Notes: generated by a model from the sequence alone, not told the origin. Numbered from the stretch's first letter, positions 44,226 to 55,492 are shown. The stretch is 64,000 bases of DNA from Faecalibacter macacae (GCF_003687725.1 NZ_RDOJ01000014.1:1-64000); one strand, 5' to 3'. Translations and numbers: made by a program.

Positions 44226-45176
44226 ATATTTAATTATGGCATAAACGGGAAAATGATCACTATATCCACCCAGATATTTTGAACCAATAAAGGTACGATT
44301 AGGAAAAGCCCCCATTTTATCAATATTTTGAGTCAAAAATGCTGAGTCAAAAATATCTATTTTTGTTAATTTAAACTTACTTTTTTCTGTTAAAAATCCT
44401 TTTGTAAACATTATTTGATCAAATAACATCCATTGTTTCTTATGCACTAACGAACCTCTTTGATAACTCATTAAACCTACCATTGGGTTATATAATTCTG
44501 TATTTTTAACTTCTTCAACCTTCGCTCTTGTATCAAGTTCAATTCTTATATTATCAGCTGTCGGCGTATCATTAAAATCTCCCATGACAATAATTTTAGC
44601 ATCAGTATCTTTAGCTAAAATATCATCAATACGTTGTCTTATTTTACTCAATAAGATTTTACGTTTCTCTTGATTTACTTCTTGATCTATTTTTGACGGC
44701 AAATGAGCCACAAAAATGTAAAATTTTTCATTTTCAAACTCAGATTCTAAATACAAGATATCTCGCGTATACGACTTACTACCATAAGTATCCTTAAAAA
44801 CCACTCGAATTGGTTCTGAATGTAAAATTTTGATTTTATCCTTTTGATAAATACAACAAACATTAATCTTTCTTTCGTCCAAAGATTCATAAAAAACAAA
44901 ATCATAATTTGCTTTTTTTACCCGTGCATTTTCAATTAAGTCTTTTAAAACATCTTCATTTTCAACTTCAGCTAAACCAACAAAAAGTGGTAATTCTTCA
45001 GTCTCTTTAAAACCTATACGAGATATTGCATGAGATATTCTATCTACTTTAGTTTCGTAACGATTATCTTTCCATTTCGCATAATTACTAGGCAAAAATG
45101 AATTTTCCATTGAAGTCGTTTTTGCGTAAAAATTTTCTACGTTGTAAAACGCAAAAGTTACTTGTTGATATTCCAA
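44223..45176 (-). CDS. EEP (endonuclease/exonuclease/phosphatase) family protein, non-secreted paralogue
   Basis: About 317 residues from TTG 45176. Catalytic landmarks are FYNVENFYA, VGLAEVEN (metal Glu), VAHLPSK (His), GDFNDTPTA and the terminal SDHFPVYA. It aligns along its length with the secreted EEP protein at 35.6 kb but lacks a convincing signal peptide. No ATG is available. A TTG at 45260 would add 28 residues of non-conserved sequence covering a likely promoter, so the TTG at 45176, just before the conserved core, is preferred with low certainty. It lies ahead of the Lrp-like and deoC genes, which hints at DNA or nucleotide turnover. Confidence 0.75.
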   Translation of the reverse strand: MEYQQVTFAFYNVENFYAKTTSMENSFLPSNYAKWKDNRYETKVDRISHAISRIGFKETEELPLFVGLAEVENEDVLKDLIENARVKKANYDFVFYESLDERKINVCCIYQKDKIKILHSEPIRVVFKDTYGSKSYTRDILYLESEFENEKFYIFVAHLPSKIDQEVNQEKRKILLSKIRQRIDDILAKDTDAKIIVMGDFNDTPTADNIRIELDTRAKVEEVKNTELYNPMVGLMSYQRGSLVHKKQWMLFDQIMFTKGFLTEKSKFKLTKIDIFDSAFLTQNIDKMGAFPNRTFIGSKYLGGYSDHFPVYAIIKY

Positions 45177-45433
45177 AATGTTGATGATTTTTGCTAAAAT
45201 AAAAAAATGAATCTGAAAAAGATTGTATTTTTTTTCATTTATCAGTGAATGAATATTCAAAATGCTACACAGAAAATGTCTTAAATTGATAATTATTACT
45301 TGCTTTATTTTTGAAATTCACTAAAAATCAAATCAAAAATTATCAACTTGAATGATTAATTCACAACTGTGAAACTTATCCTAAAATTGAAGAAAAACAA
45401 TAGGTTACAACTTTCAAAAAACATTAAAAATCG

Positions 45434-45441
45434 TATATTTG
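45434..45441 (+). promoter_or_regulatory. -7 box for icd
   Basis: TATATTTG (full match), 84 nt before the ATG. At 19 nt upstream the bases are TTT instead of TTG. It implies a leader of about 80 nt. Confidence 0.55.
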
Positions 45442-45448
45442 CGCATCT

Positions 45449-45464
45449 CAATGCAACTGCATTG
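45449..45464 (+). promoter_or_regulatory. Palindrome 1 in the icd leader
   Basis: CAATGCA-AC-TGCATTG: perfect 7-bp arms with a 2-nt spacer, right after the predicted start site. It could be an operator or an RNA hairpin. Confidence 0.5.
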
Positions 45465-45492
45465 AAATACAATCGAAAAGTAGTATTTAAAT

Positions 45493-47742
<2,250 letters not shown>

Positions 47743-47766
47743 TTTTTAAATTAGATTCTAAATATA

Positions 47767-47797
47767 AAACCTCGCTCATTGAGCGAGGTTTTTTATA
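47767..47797 (+). terminator. icd terminator
   Basis: AAACCTCGCTC and GAGCGAGGTTT form an 11-bp stem with an ATT loop and a T run. Confidence 0.9.
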
Positions 47798-47809
47798 CTT
47801 TTAAAACTT

Positions 47810-48268
47810 ATGGCTGAATCTATTTTATATCAAAAATTTCAACAAATTGCTCTTTTAAATATAGAAGAACATTATAAAGATAAATTTGTTTATGCAATTC
47901 CAGAATGGGCTTATTTAACTACTGATCCTGAAATTATTGGAGCTGTTACTATTCATGGTAAAGAAGGCGTTTTAATAACTAAAAAACCCGTTGATTTTAA
48001 TGTTGATTTTAAAAACATTATTTCTATTACGGAATATATTGATTTTTTAAATCAAAAAATGAATCAAGACTTACCTATTATTGGTTATATCGTATTCTTT
48101 AGTTATGTTTTAAGGGTAAAAAAAGATAAAGATTATTCTAAAAAATTATCACAATATCAATTAGATGAAATAGATAAATTTAATTCAAATAATAATGAGT
48201 TTACAATATCTCTTTTCATCTTAAATAAGGATTTAAAACGAGTAAATGATGTAGTAGAATTAGAATAA
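47810..48268 (+). CDS. Uncharacterised 152-residue cytosolic protein
   Basis: I do not recognise it. It is rich in Lys, Ile and Asp, has no signal peptide, and only one moderately hydrophobic stretch (PIIGYIVFFSYVLRV, about 88-102) that is probably a buried strand. The N-terminal part (YAIPEWAYLTTDPEIIGAVTIHGKEGVLITKKP) looks like a small alpha/beta domain. It starts 12 bp after the icd terminator, without a clear promoter. The opposite strand immediately downstream carries a gene remnant, so this region may have been rearranged. Confidence 0.6.
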   Translation: MAESILYQKFQQIALLNIEEHYKDKFVYAIPEWAYLTTDPEIIGAVTIHGKEGVLITKKPVDFNVDFKNIISITEYIDFLNQKMNQDLPIIGYIVFFSYVLRVKKDKDYSKKLSQYQLDEIDKFNSNNNEFTISLFILNKDLKRVNDVVELE

Positions 48269-48269
48269 C

Positions 48270-48371
48270 TTATAATTTTGAAACAAAATTTCTTACCTCA
48301 TATTCGACTTTAAATTTTTCTTGACTAAAACTAATAATTGGCAAAAGAAATAATAGATTGAAATATTTCAT
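48270..48371 (-). pseudogene. 33-codon remnant of a secreted-protein gene (GLPGLI-like start)
   Basis: An ATG at 48371 opens a frame of 33 codons. It has a good signal-peptide look (MKYFNLLFLLPIISFSQ) followed by EKFKVEYEVRNFV, then a stop 1 bp away from the stop of the convergent gene. The pattern of signal plus KVxYEV is how flavobacterial GLPGLI-family proteins (usually about 250 residues) begin. I read it as the truncated 5' end of such a gene; a genuine tiny secreted peptide is the alternative. Confidence 0.45.
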
Positions 48372-48453
48372 AATAATGTTTTAATAAATATATAATTTAA
48401 TTCAGGATCGCACTTAATGAGAAGCAGAAATAAATTCAGCTTGACAAAAAAAA

Positions 48454-48474
48454 TCATCATTCATCATTCATCAT
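48454..48474. repeat. Three tandem copies of TCATCAT
   Basis: An exact 7-bp unit repeated three times, ending 4 bp before the stop codon of the 1140-residue protein gene. Copy number could vary between strains. Confidence 0.6.
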
Positions 48475-48478
48475 TCCA

Positions 48479-51400
48479 TTAAAACCTTGCTTGCAACTGA
48501 ACACTTCCTGTATGAATTGCTTTATTCGCTTCCGTTTTACGGCCATCGTACGAAATGTTTAATTGTAAGAATGAATTAATTTGTCGTTGTACTTGCAATT
48601 GCCAAACCATATTATTTCCGGCACGTAAACCTTCCATCATTTGATTTCCGACAACCGAATCACCATTTCCGATAAAAGCATTTTTTACAAAAGAAAAACT
48701 TCCCAATAGACTCATTTTAGAAACTTCGTTCCATTGAATTTCAGTTCCTAAATCCGATTGTTTTAACTCTTCAATTCCAGTTATATTTTCTTTGTTTTGA
48801 TACGAATAAAATAAAGAAGCAGAAAAACTTTTCCCGTATTGATACGTTAATTTTGGATTGATTTTATAATTCTCTAACTCAAATCGTCGTGAAGCAAAAA
48901 GATCCGAATTATTCTTGATTTTAGCCAAAGTAAATTCGTTCTGAATATGAAATGAAGGATTAATATTATAACGAACCAATAATGTATTTGTTTGCATATC
49001 TCGTGCTTCAGCACCAGTATACACGTATGTTTGATTCGCTTGTTGATTAAATGTATACGTCGCTAACCATTTGTAATTTGCACCTTGATTAAAATAAACC
49101 ATCGAACGAACATTTCGAGTTTTTCCTAAGATTAAATCTGAATTCGTAAAAGGATTCCACTCCAATGCATCGTCTTCTTTACGTAACGAATTAGTTGCTG
49201 AAATAACCTGTTGAAAAGACCAACGCGATACAAATTTATTTTTTGATTGAAAGATTTGTTGTGGACGGATTCTTACCGAGAAATTAAATTCATTTTTATT
49301 CGTTTTTAAATACTGTACTGTATTTGTGTATACCCGAATATAATTCGCTTGATCGATGAATTCGGCGATTTCAAACTCATCCAATTGCTCAATTCCATCT
49401 CCATTATAATCCGTCCATTTATAGATTCCCATTCCGTCCGCAACTTTCACATACTGAAATTCACGTTGCGGTTCTACTCCACTTCCTAAACCATAATCTA
49501 CATTCATGGTTAAACCTTGATGAAATAAAGCTTTGTACCATTTAACATTCCCAACCATAAACGCTTCGTTTGGCGAATTTTCATATTCATAATTTACTTT
49601 TCGATAATGAAAATTTAATCCTAATTGATGATCAGCTTTCTGAATCAGTTGAGAATTAAAGATAATTCCTTGACTGTTTTGCATACGAACCCAATTATTC
49701 AAACGGATAGAATCGTCCTTACGCGTATATAAAGTAACATCGATTTTACGACCAATAGAATCGGTCCAACCACCTTTCACTTGAAACTCGTTAAACTTAA
49801 AACTTATCGGAGATTTTGATTGCGTTTCGTGTAAATCAACTTCGTTATTTTCGCCATAAACTCGTATTCCAACCCAAAACTGATTCTTTTTACCAATCTT
49901 GCGCTGACCATCAAGATCGTATCGTAAAAAGTTTGAATTTTGATCAGTGGCTTCACTTGATAAATGATTCAAATTCGCCTTCCAATTATCTTTTTCTGTT
50001 TCAAAAGTTGAAATTAATTCATTTTTAAAACCTTGATAATAATCTTTATAATCTAAATAAGATAAACGATATGATGATTTGAATTTTTCTTTCCAATCTG
50101 TATTTAAACCGACTTTTGCTAAAGTTTGTCTTAAACCTAAAAACTCCTGACTGATATTAAAATCACGAGCAAACTCTACATTTCGTACTCCTTCTACCGT
50201 GTAATAATTTTGATTCATAAAATCAAATTCAGCAATTGGAGAAACTTTCCAATCTTTAAATTGAAAATCTTTTTGAGCTAAAATTCTACCCGCCAAACCA
50301 ACATTATTTTCATCATCAATAGAAGAAAATAAATTAAAATCGTTGTTACTTAAGCCTCCATCAAATTGAATAAATCCATTTTTCTTGAAATCATATCTTG
50401 AATTTATCGTATAAACTTGAGATTTTTTTGGTGCAACTAATTGCTTAATTGGTTCATAATCTCCTTGTGGAATTCCGGCAATTGGCTCAACATATTCAAA
50501 GACTTTTCCATTTTGCGTTGCATTAATAGTTCGGTAATTTCCTTGATTATTTCCCATATACGTAAACGTAACTTGGTATAATTCATCGTCAGGATTTGCA
50601 GAATATTCGAAGATTTGATTCCCATTTTGATCAATTTTTCGATATAAAATCTTATTCGAATCAAAATCAGTTAAAACCGCAGAAACCGAATACATACGAG
50701 AACGATCATTTCCTGCATTTGCTAAAATTTCCTTTTCATCATCTGATAAATCAGAACCTAAGCTATTGTTTTTAGCATCTGATTGTGAATAAAAATGTCC
50801 TGCAATTTTGAAACGATCACGCTGATGACGAATACCTCCAAAAAGAAATATTTGCGAATAATTTCGACTATTATAAAGATATTCAATGTGTATACGCGTG
50901 TTAGAAGTAATTAATCGATTTGTTGTAAATGTAATTTCTCCCGTGTTATAATTAATTACATAATCATTTGTTTCTCCACGAATTAATTGAACTCCATCAA
51001 TAAAAACCTTTTCAGATCCAGAAAGGACAATAACATATAATTCATTATTCTGCCCCGTTAATCGATAAGGCCCTTGATTTCCGTCTTGACCAATAAAATC
51101 TACTTCCTTAAACTCTCCACGAGTAACACTTCCTGTTGTAAAAATATCAGTCGACGAGTTTTCATTTTCTAAACGAGTTGAAAGTTGTAAACCTGTTACC
51201 TTTTGTGTAAATCTGTTATAAAAATCGTCTTGATGATTAATATCGATATGACCAGCTCTTACTTTTGAATTTTTGTTTGCAATTTCAATAAAAACTTTAT
51301 CAAAATCTTGTAATTTTTGCGTGTAACCATCAGTCTCAATCGGAACATTATTATCAGAAATTGCAGCTTTTATCGTTAAATCTTCGGATAAATTTCCGCT

Positions 51401-51901
51401 TAATTCTAAATCTAAAGATGACTGAACCGAACCACTTTGATTATTACCAAATCGGATTCCACGTACCAAAGATCCTTTACTATTTAAACCTTTAAAAAAA
51501 TCAGTATTTTGAAAAGTTTTATTTGGTATTATTTGATGAAATTCATCTATTTTTTGATTATTAAAAACAATCATTGAAGAATCTCTTTTTGCTATACTAT
51601 TTTTTGCTAATTGTGGATTAATGAAGTAATTAATCGTAACATTTGTTCCCTTAAAAAGTGGATGAAAATAAATTTCGTTTCGAGAAAAATCAACTGAATA
51701 ATTTGAATTAGAAATCAAGTTACCTTGCTCATCAAATACCTGAAATTTTTCGGTTAAAATTCCGAAATTATAAAGTTTTATTGTATCAGTAACAACATGA
51801 TTTTCTTGTCTAAAATTAGGATTTTGCCAACCAAATTCCTGTGCTTGTAGATTTACAAACAAAAAGAAAAATAAAATTAGATATAGCAGTCGGTTGGTCA
51901 C
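48479..51901 (-). CDS. Large outer-membrane beta-barrel-type protein, function unknown
   Basis: 1140 residues with a signal peptide (about 1-21, ending LQAQ). After a beta-rich N-terminal part, residues 150-210 contain GSLVRGIRFGNNQSG, DLELSGNLSEDLTIKAAISDNN and FDKVFIEI. The remaining 900 residues alternate aromatic and polar residues in short strands, ending in VQLQARF, so a large outer-membrane barrel is likely. Such proteins are conserved in flavobacteria without an assigned role. There is no TonB box or plug signature. The start codon is GTG. It follows a GT9 glycosyltransferase gene by 48 bp, so envelope biogenesis is plausible but unproven. Confidence 0.7.
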   Translation of the reverse strand: MTNRLLYLILFFFLFVNLQAQEFGWQNPNFRQENHVVTDTIKLYNFGILTEKFQVFDEQGNLISNSNYSVDFSRNEIYFHPLFKGTNVTINYFINPQLAKNSIAKRDSSMIVFNNQKIDEFHQIIPNKTFQNTDFFKGLNSKGSLVRGIRFGNNQSGSVQSSLDLELSGNLSEDLTIKAAISDNNVPIETDGYTQKLQDFDKVFIEIANKNSKVRAGHIDINHQDDFYNRFTQKVTGLQLSTRLENENSSTDIFTTGSVTRGEFKEVDFIGQDGNQGPYRLTGQNNELYVIVLSGSEKVFIDGVQLIRGETNDYVINYNTGEITFTTNRLITSNTRIHIEYLYNSRNYSQIFLFGGIRHQRDRFKIAGHFYSQSDAKNNSLGSDLSDDEKEILANAGNDRSRMYSVSAVLTDFDSNKILYRKIDQNGNQIFEYSANPDDELYQVTFTYMGNNQGNYRTINATQNGKVFEYVEPIAGIPQGDYEPIKQLVAPKKSQVYTINSRYDFKKNGFIQFDGGLSNNDFNLFSSIDDENNVGLAGRILAQKDFQFKDWKVSPIAEFDFMNQNYYTVEGVRNVEFARDFNISQEFLGLRQTLAKVGLNTDWKEKFKSSYRLSYLDYKDYYQGFKNELISTFETEKDNWKANLNHLSSEATDQNSNFLRYDLDGQRKIGKKNQFWVGIRVYGENNEVDLHETQSKSPISFKFNEFQVKGGWTDSIGRKIDVTLYTRKDDSIRLNNWVRMQNSQGIIFNSQLIQKADHQLGLNFHYRKVNYEYENSPNEAFMVGNVKWYKALFHQGLTMNVDYGLGSGVEPQREFQYVKVADGMGIYKWTDYNGDGIEQLDEFEIAEFIDQANYIRVYTNTVQYLKTNKNEFNFSVRIRPQQIFQSKNKFVSRWSFQQVISATNSLRKEDDALEWNPFTNSDLILGKTRNVRSMVYFNQGANYKWLATYTFNQQANQTYVYTGAEARDMQTNTLLVRYNINPSFHIQNEFTLAKIKNNSDLFASRRFELENYKINPKLTYQYGKSFSASLFYSYQNKENITGIEELKQSDLGTEIQWNEVSKMSLLGSFSFVKNAFIGNGDSVVGNQMMEGLRAGNNMVWQLQVQRQINSFLQLNISYDGRKTEANKAIHTGSVQLQARF

Positions 51902-51949
51902 TTATAATTTTAATGCAAATTAATATATTTTAAACGCATTAAAATCAGT

Positions 51950-53005
51950 TTAATTTTGATTTTGTAAAATTTCCTTCATTTTATCAACCAAACCTTCCGA
52001 AGAAATATCTGTAACCAAAGCCATAGAATTTCCTTTTCCGTAAGGTTTATATTTTTCTGTATTTCCAGACTTAAACAAACCTAAATTACGAGTTGATGTC
52101 GCACAACCTAAATGCATCATTCCTGAATCGGCAGCAACTAATAAATCACAATTATCCATTACAGCAGCAATTTCACGAATATCTTGACTATAAAAAGCAG
52201 GTAATTTATGATTCAACATAGAAATATTTTCAACCGGAAGAATTTCTATTAAATTATATTCTTGATCAAATTCTTCTTTAAAGTCTACATAAAATTTATC
52301 CCACCAATCGCTAACATAACATTTACTACCTGTCGCATAAGTAAAAAATGCCAATGTTTTTTTAGATGGATCTTGAATTAAATCTGATAAAACACCTTTT
52401 CCGTATTCAATTTCATCAAGCGATAATTTAAGATCTAATTTTGGATACTCTGATTCAATTTTATGATCAGTTACATTCTCAATAAATTTTCTGAACTGAT
52501 AAACTGGCATTTTCCCTAAATGAACTTGTTCATTACTATTAATGTCATTCAAAAATTCATTTCCAAACATTTTATATTTTGAGCGAGCTACTTTTGTTGA
52601 AATTCGTCCTGAAGCTGATTCTTCGTGGACGTTTATAACCAAATCATACTTATTTCCTCTCACTTTAATCCATACCTTTATATAATCAACCAACTCTTTA
52701 AAAGGCTTACGAGGAAGTTTAATAATTTGATCTATTTGTGGATAATTTTCAAAAACGACATGAGATACACCGCCTTTAACAAACAAATCGATAGTAATAT
52801 TTGGATTAAATTTCACCAATTCTTGAACCAATGGAGTTATTAATAATGTGTTTCCTAATCGTTGATTAGGCCTTGAAATTAAAACTCGATCAATTTTTAA
52901 ATCTTGATATGGAATCTTTTGATAAGATTCAGAGTTTTGAACATTGCCCGTTAACGATTTCATAATCGTACGGCGATAGTGGTTAATTTTACTTTTAAAA
53001 CTCAT
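51950..53005 (-). CDS. Glycosyltransferase family 9 (heptosyltransferase-like)
   Basis: 351 residues, GT-B fold. The N-terminal ISRPNQRLGNTLLITPLVQELVK and C-terminal DLLVAADSGMMHLGCA are GT9 hallmarks; the latter binds the nucleotide. The acceptor is likely the lipopolysaccharide core, on the cytosolic side of the inner membrane. Flavobacteria often lack heptose, so the donor is uncertain. It lies upstream of, and probably co-transcribed with, the 1140-residue outer-membrane-type protein gene. Confidence 0.88.
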   Translation of the reverse strand: MSFKSKINHYRRTIMKSLTGNVQNSESYQKIPYQDLKIDRVLISRPNQRLGNTLLITPLVQELVKFNPNITIDLFVKGGVSHVVFENYPQIDQIIKLPRKPFKELVDYIKVWIKVRGNKYDLVINVHEESASGRISTKVARSKYKMFGNEFLNDINSNEQVHLGKMPVYQFRKFIENVTDHKIESEYPKLDLKLSLDEIEYGKGVLSDLIQDPSKKTLAFFTYATGSKCYVSDWWDKFYVDFKEEFDQEYNLIEILPVENISMLNHKLPAFYSQDIREIAAVMDNCDLLVAADSGMMHLGCATSTRNLGLFKSGNTEKYKPYGKGNSMALVTDISSEGLVDKMKEILQNQN

Positions 53006-53175
53006 TGTTCTAAACTGGAGTGTTTGTTATGTATGTTTGTAAAATCAAGATTAAAATACAACTTGATTTATGTAGTAAATTAACGACGAAGAATTGAATT
53101 TGTTATATAAAAAATCTATATACTTTATAATTTATTTTAATACTTATTAAGTACTCTTTTTTAGTTTATTTCAAA

Positions 53176-53203
53176 AAAAATAAGCTCATAAAGAGCTTAT
53201 TTT
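53176..53203 (-). terminator. Terminator of the SDR/SH3 gene group
   Basis: AAATAAGCTC and GAGCTTATTT form a 10-bp stem with loop ATAAA. The A run at 53173-53180 provides the T tail on the minus strand. Confidence 0.8.
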
Positions 53204-53206
53204 AAA

Positions 53207-53911
53207 TTATTTAGTTTTCGTAGGACGAACTTCTATTTTACTTGGTAAAACATTTGGGTTCATTTTTAATAAATCGACAACCATTTGACCTAAATCTTCT
53301 GGCTGAATTTTCCATCCATCTTCCTCATTTGGAACGTGCTCATTAAAGTGAGAAGTTACTGAACCAGGCATTATCGTTGTGCACTTAATATCGTAATTGC
53401 GTAAGTCTAACATTGCTGCTTGTGTAAACCCAACTACACCAAATTTTGACGCATTATAACCAGCTCCTTGAGGGAAAAAGTTTGTTCCGGCTAATGACGC
53501 AATCGAAATATAATAACCTTTCGTTTGCTTTAACTGTTCGACAGTTGCTTTCATTGTATGAAAAACTCCAGTTAAATTAGTATCAATCATCGCATTCCAA
53601 TCTTCTAAAGACATTTTATCAACCGGTGCAAATTTTCCTAAACCTGCATTTGCAATGACAATATCTAATTGACCAAAAGATGCAACGATTTGCTCTACCG
53701 CTTTTACCTCATCATCAAAATTTCTTACATCTGATTGAATTGCTAAAACGTTTTCAGAACCTAATTCAGCTTTCGCTTTTTCAACATCTTCGATGTTACG
53801 ACCAGAAATCACAACTTTAATTCCGTTTTCAACTAACGATTTTGCAATTCCAAAACCAATCCCTTTTGTACCACCCGTAATGTAAGCGACTTTATTTTCT
53901 ATATTTTGCAT
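53207..53911 (-). CDS. Short-chain dehydrogenase/reductase (FabG-like)
   Basis: 234 residues, classical SDR. Cofactor motif TGGTKGIGFGIA (about 14-25), NAGLG (about 89-93), active-site Ser in SIASLAG, and YNASKFG with catalytic Tyr/Lys. The length and C-terminal PGSVTSHF resemble 3-oxoacyl-ACP reductase-like enzymes, but many such SDRs act on other ketones. It is 9 bp downstream of two SH3-like protein genes and closes that group before a terminator. Confidence 0.88.
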   Translation of the reverse strand: MQNIENKVAYITGGTKGIGFGIAKSLVENGIKVVISGRNIEDVEKAKAELGSENVLAIQSDVRNFDDEVKAVEQIVASFGQLDIVIANAGLGKFAPVDKMSLEDWNAMIDTNLTGVFHTMKATVEQLKQTKGYYISIASLAGTNFFPQGAGYNASKFGVVGFTQAAMLDLRNYDIKCTTIMPGSVTSHFNEHVPNEEDGWKIQPEDLGQMVVDLLKMNPNVLPSKIEVRPTKTK

Positions 53912-53920
53912 ATCTATTAT

Positions 53921-54694
53921 TTATTCTTGTTGTAACCAATTCCATTTATTATTCTTCCAAAAAATATATCCGCCTCCACAAGCTTCAGCATTATGAACAT
54001 AAATTGCATCGTAGTTTAGTTTAACTAATTCATTTTTTGGAACATCTTTCAATTCTCTAAAATCATCATCATAATTAGACCAAAGCGTAGTGCCTTTCGG
54101 AACTTTAGACAAAACCCCAAAATCATAATCATTAATAGAAAACGGATCTTTAAGACCTCCTAAACCGTAAATTTTACTACCATCTTGTTGATGATTTAGT
54201 ATGATAATACGAACTGAACCATTTTCGTCAATCATTCGAAATAAATCATCTTGAATTCCATCACCAAAAAAATCGCCTTTTAATGCAAACACATTATAAT
54301 CTTTTGCTAAATAATAATTTTTTAATGCTGAATATTTAGAGATAATTAATTCCTTTTCATTCAAATAATCTTCTAATGAAGTAATAAAACCATCAAATAG
54401 ATACAATTTATCCAAATCATAAGAACTATTAAGGTCTTCATTAAATTCAAAATTCGAAGGATCTATTTTCACTTTCACCCAATTACCATCAATTATTTTT
54501 CCATTATCTGTAACTGAAAAAGCTGCTAACTTCTTTTCGACGGTTAATTTCGTTCCATTGAATAATTTTCCAACTTTTTTACCGTTTGGACTATCTCTTA
54601 CTATTACACCATTTGGCGTATTTACAACAAATTCTTGTCCCATTCCAAGAATTGGAAAGAGAATCAAAAGGATTAATAATTGATAATTTTTCAT
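53921..54694 (-). CDS. Secreted SH3-like domain protein, tandem copy A
   Basis: 257 residues with a signal peptide (about 1-19, ending GMGQ). Residues 22-80 look like a bacterial SH3 domain (NTPNGVIVRDSPNGKKVGKLFNGTKLTV). A second region (about 100-257) has YLFDGFITSLEDYL, KGDFFGDGIQDDLFRMI and IYGLGGLKDPFSINDYDFG. The same order of motifs occurs in copy B, so they are tandem paralogues. Bacterial SH3 domains often bind cell-wall peptides; no catalytic domain is visible. The role is unknown. Confidence 0.75.
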   Translation of the reverse strand: MKNYQLLILLILFPILGMGQEFVVNTPNGVIVRDSPNGKKVGKLFNGTKLTVEKKLAAFSVTDNGKIIDGNWVKVKIDPSNFEFNEDLNSSYDLDKLYLFDGFITSLEDYLNEKELIISKYSALKNYYLAKDYNVFALKGDFFGDGIQDDLFRMIDENGSVRIIILNHQQDGSKIYGLGGLKDPFSINDYDFGVLSKVPKGTTLWSNYDDDFRELKDVPKNELVKLNYDAIYVHNAEACGGGYIFWKNNKWNWLQQE

Positions 54695-54716
54695 AGGGTT
54701 GTTTTTAAATTGTATT

Positions 54717-55478
54717 CTACTTTAATAGATTCCACTTTTTACCATATCGGTAAAAATATCCACCATTATTTTTTAAATCATTCAAATACAAAGCATCATA
54801 TGTAAATGTTTTAATATCATTTTTTGATACTTGATTCATTAATTTAGTTCCATTTCTATCAGCCCAAAATGGTGTGTTTTTAGGTACTTTATAAAAGTAA
54901 TCGAAATCATAATCTAAGATTCCAAAAGGATCTTTTGGTCCTCCTAATCCATAAATATCACTTCCGACCGCTTTGTTATTAATTGCCATTACACGAACAT
55001 TACCTTCTGGCGAAATCACACGAAAAACATCATCTTCAACACCATCTGCAAAAAAGTCACCTTTTATTGCAAAAACTTTATACGATGTTGCTAAATAGTA
55101 ATCTTTTAACGCCGGATGCTTTGCTAATTTATCTTCTGCTTTTTTAATAAAATCTTTCTGACTCGTTAAATATCCATCAAAAACATAAACACCTTGCGGA
55201 TCGTAACTTTCTTTAAAATTTGGGTCGATGATAATTTGCGTTGATTTTCCATCAACTTTTACCCAATTTCCACTGATCGATTTCCCTTCGTCTTTAATTA
55301 CCAAAGGATCTGATTTTTCTAAAACTTTTACTTGATATCCGTACGGAATTTTACCAATTTTTTTCCCACTTACACTGGTTCTTACTGTTAAACCATCTAC
55401 TGCATTTACATGATAAATTCCTTGAGCCGATGCAAATGCACTCATCGACATCAATAACATTAAAAGTTTATTTTTCAT
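54717..55478 (-). CDS. Secreted SH3-like domain protein, tandem copy B
   Basis: 253 residues with a signal peptide (about 1-18, ending ASAQ). An SH3-like region VDGLTVRTSVSGKKIGKIPYGYQVKV is followed by YVFDGYLTSQKDFI, KGDFFADGVEDDVFRVI and IYGLGGPKDPFGILDYDF, matching copy A segment by segment. It lies 22 bp upstream of copy A in the same transcript. Copy A keeps a C-terminal CGGGYIFWKNNKW where B has NGGYFYRYGKKW, so they have diverged well beyond a recent duplication. Confidence 0.75.
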   Translation of the reverse strand: MKNKLLMLLMSMSAFASAQGIYHVNAVDGLTVRTSVSGKKIGKIPYGYQVKVLEKSDPLVIKDEGKSISGNWVKVDGKSTQIIIDPNFKESYDPQGVYVFDGYLTSQKDFIKKAEDKLAKHPALKDYYLATSYKVFAIKGDFFADGVEDDVFRVISPEGNVRVMAINNKAVGSDIYGLGGPKDPFGILDYDFDYFYKVPKNTPFWADRNGTKLMNQVSKNDIKTFTYDALYLNDLKNNGGYFYRYGKKWNLLK

Positions 55479-55492
55479 TTCTATTATTAAAA

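Noticed and set aside
45177-45260. TTG-initiated extension of the second EEP protein
   Set aside because: The added 28 residues are AT-rich, not conserved in the paralogue and cover a promoter-like TATTTTAG.
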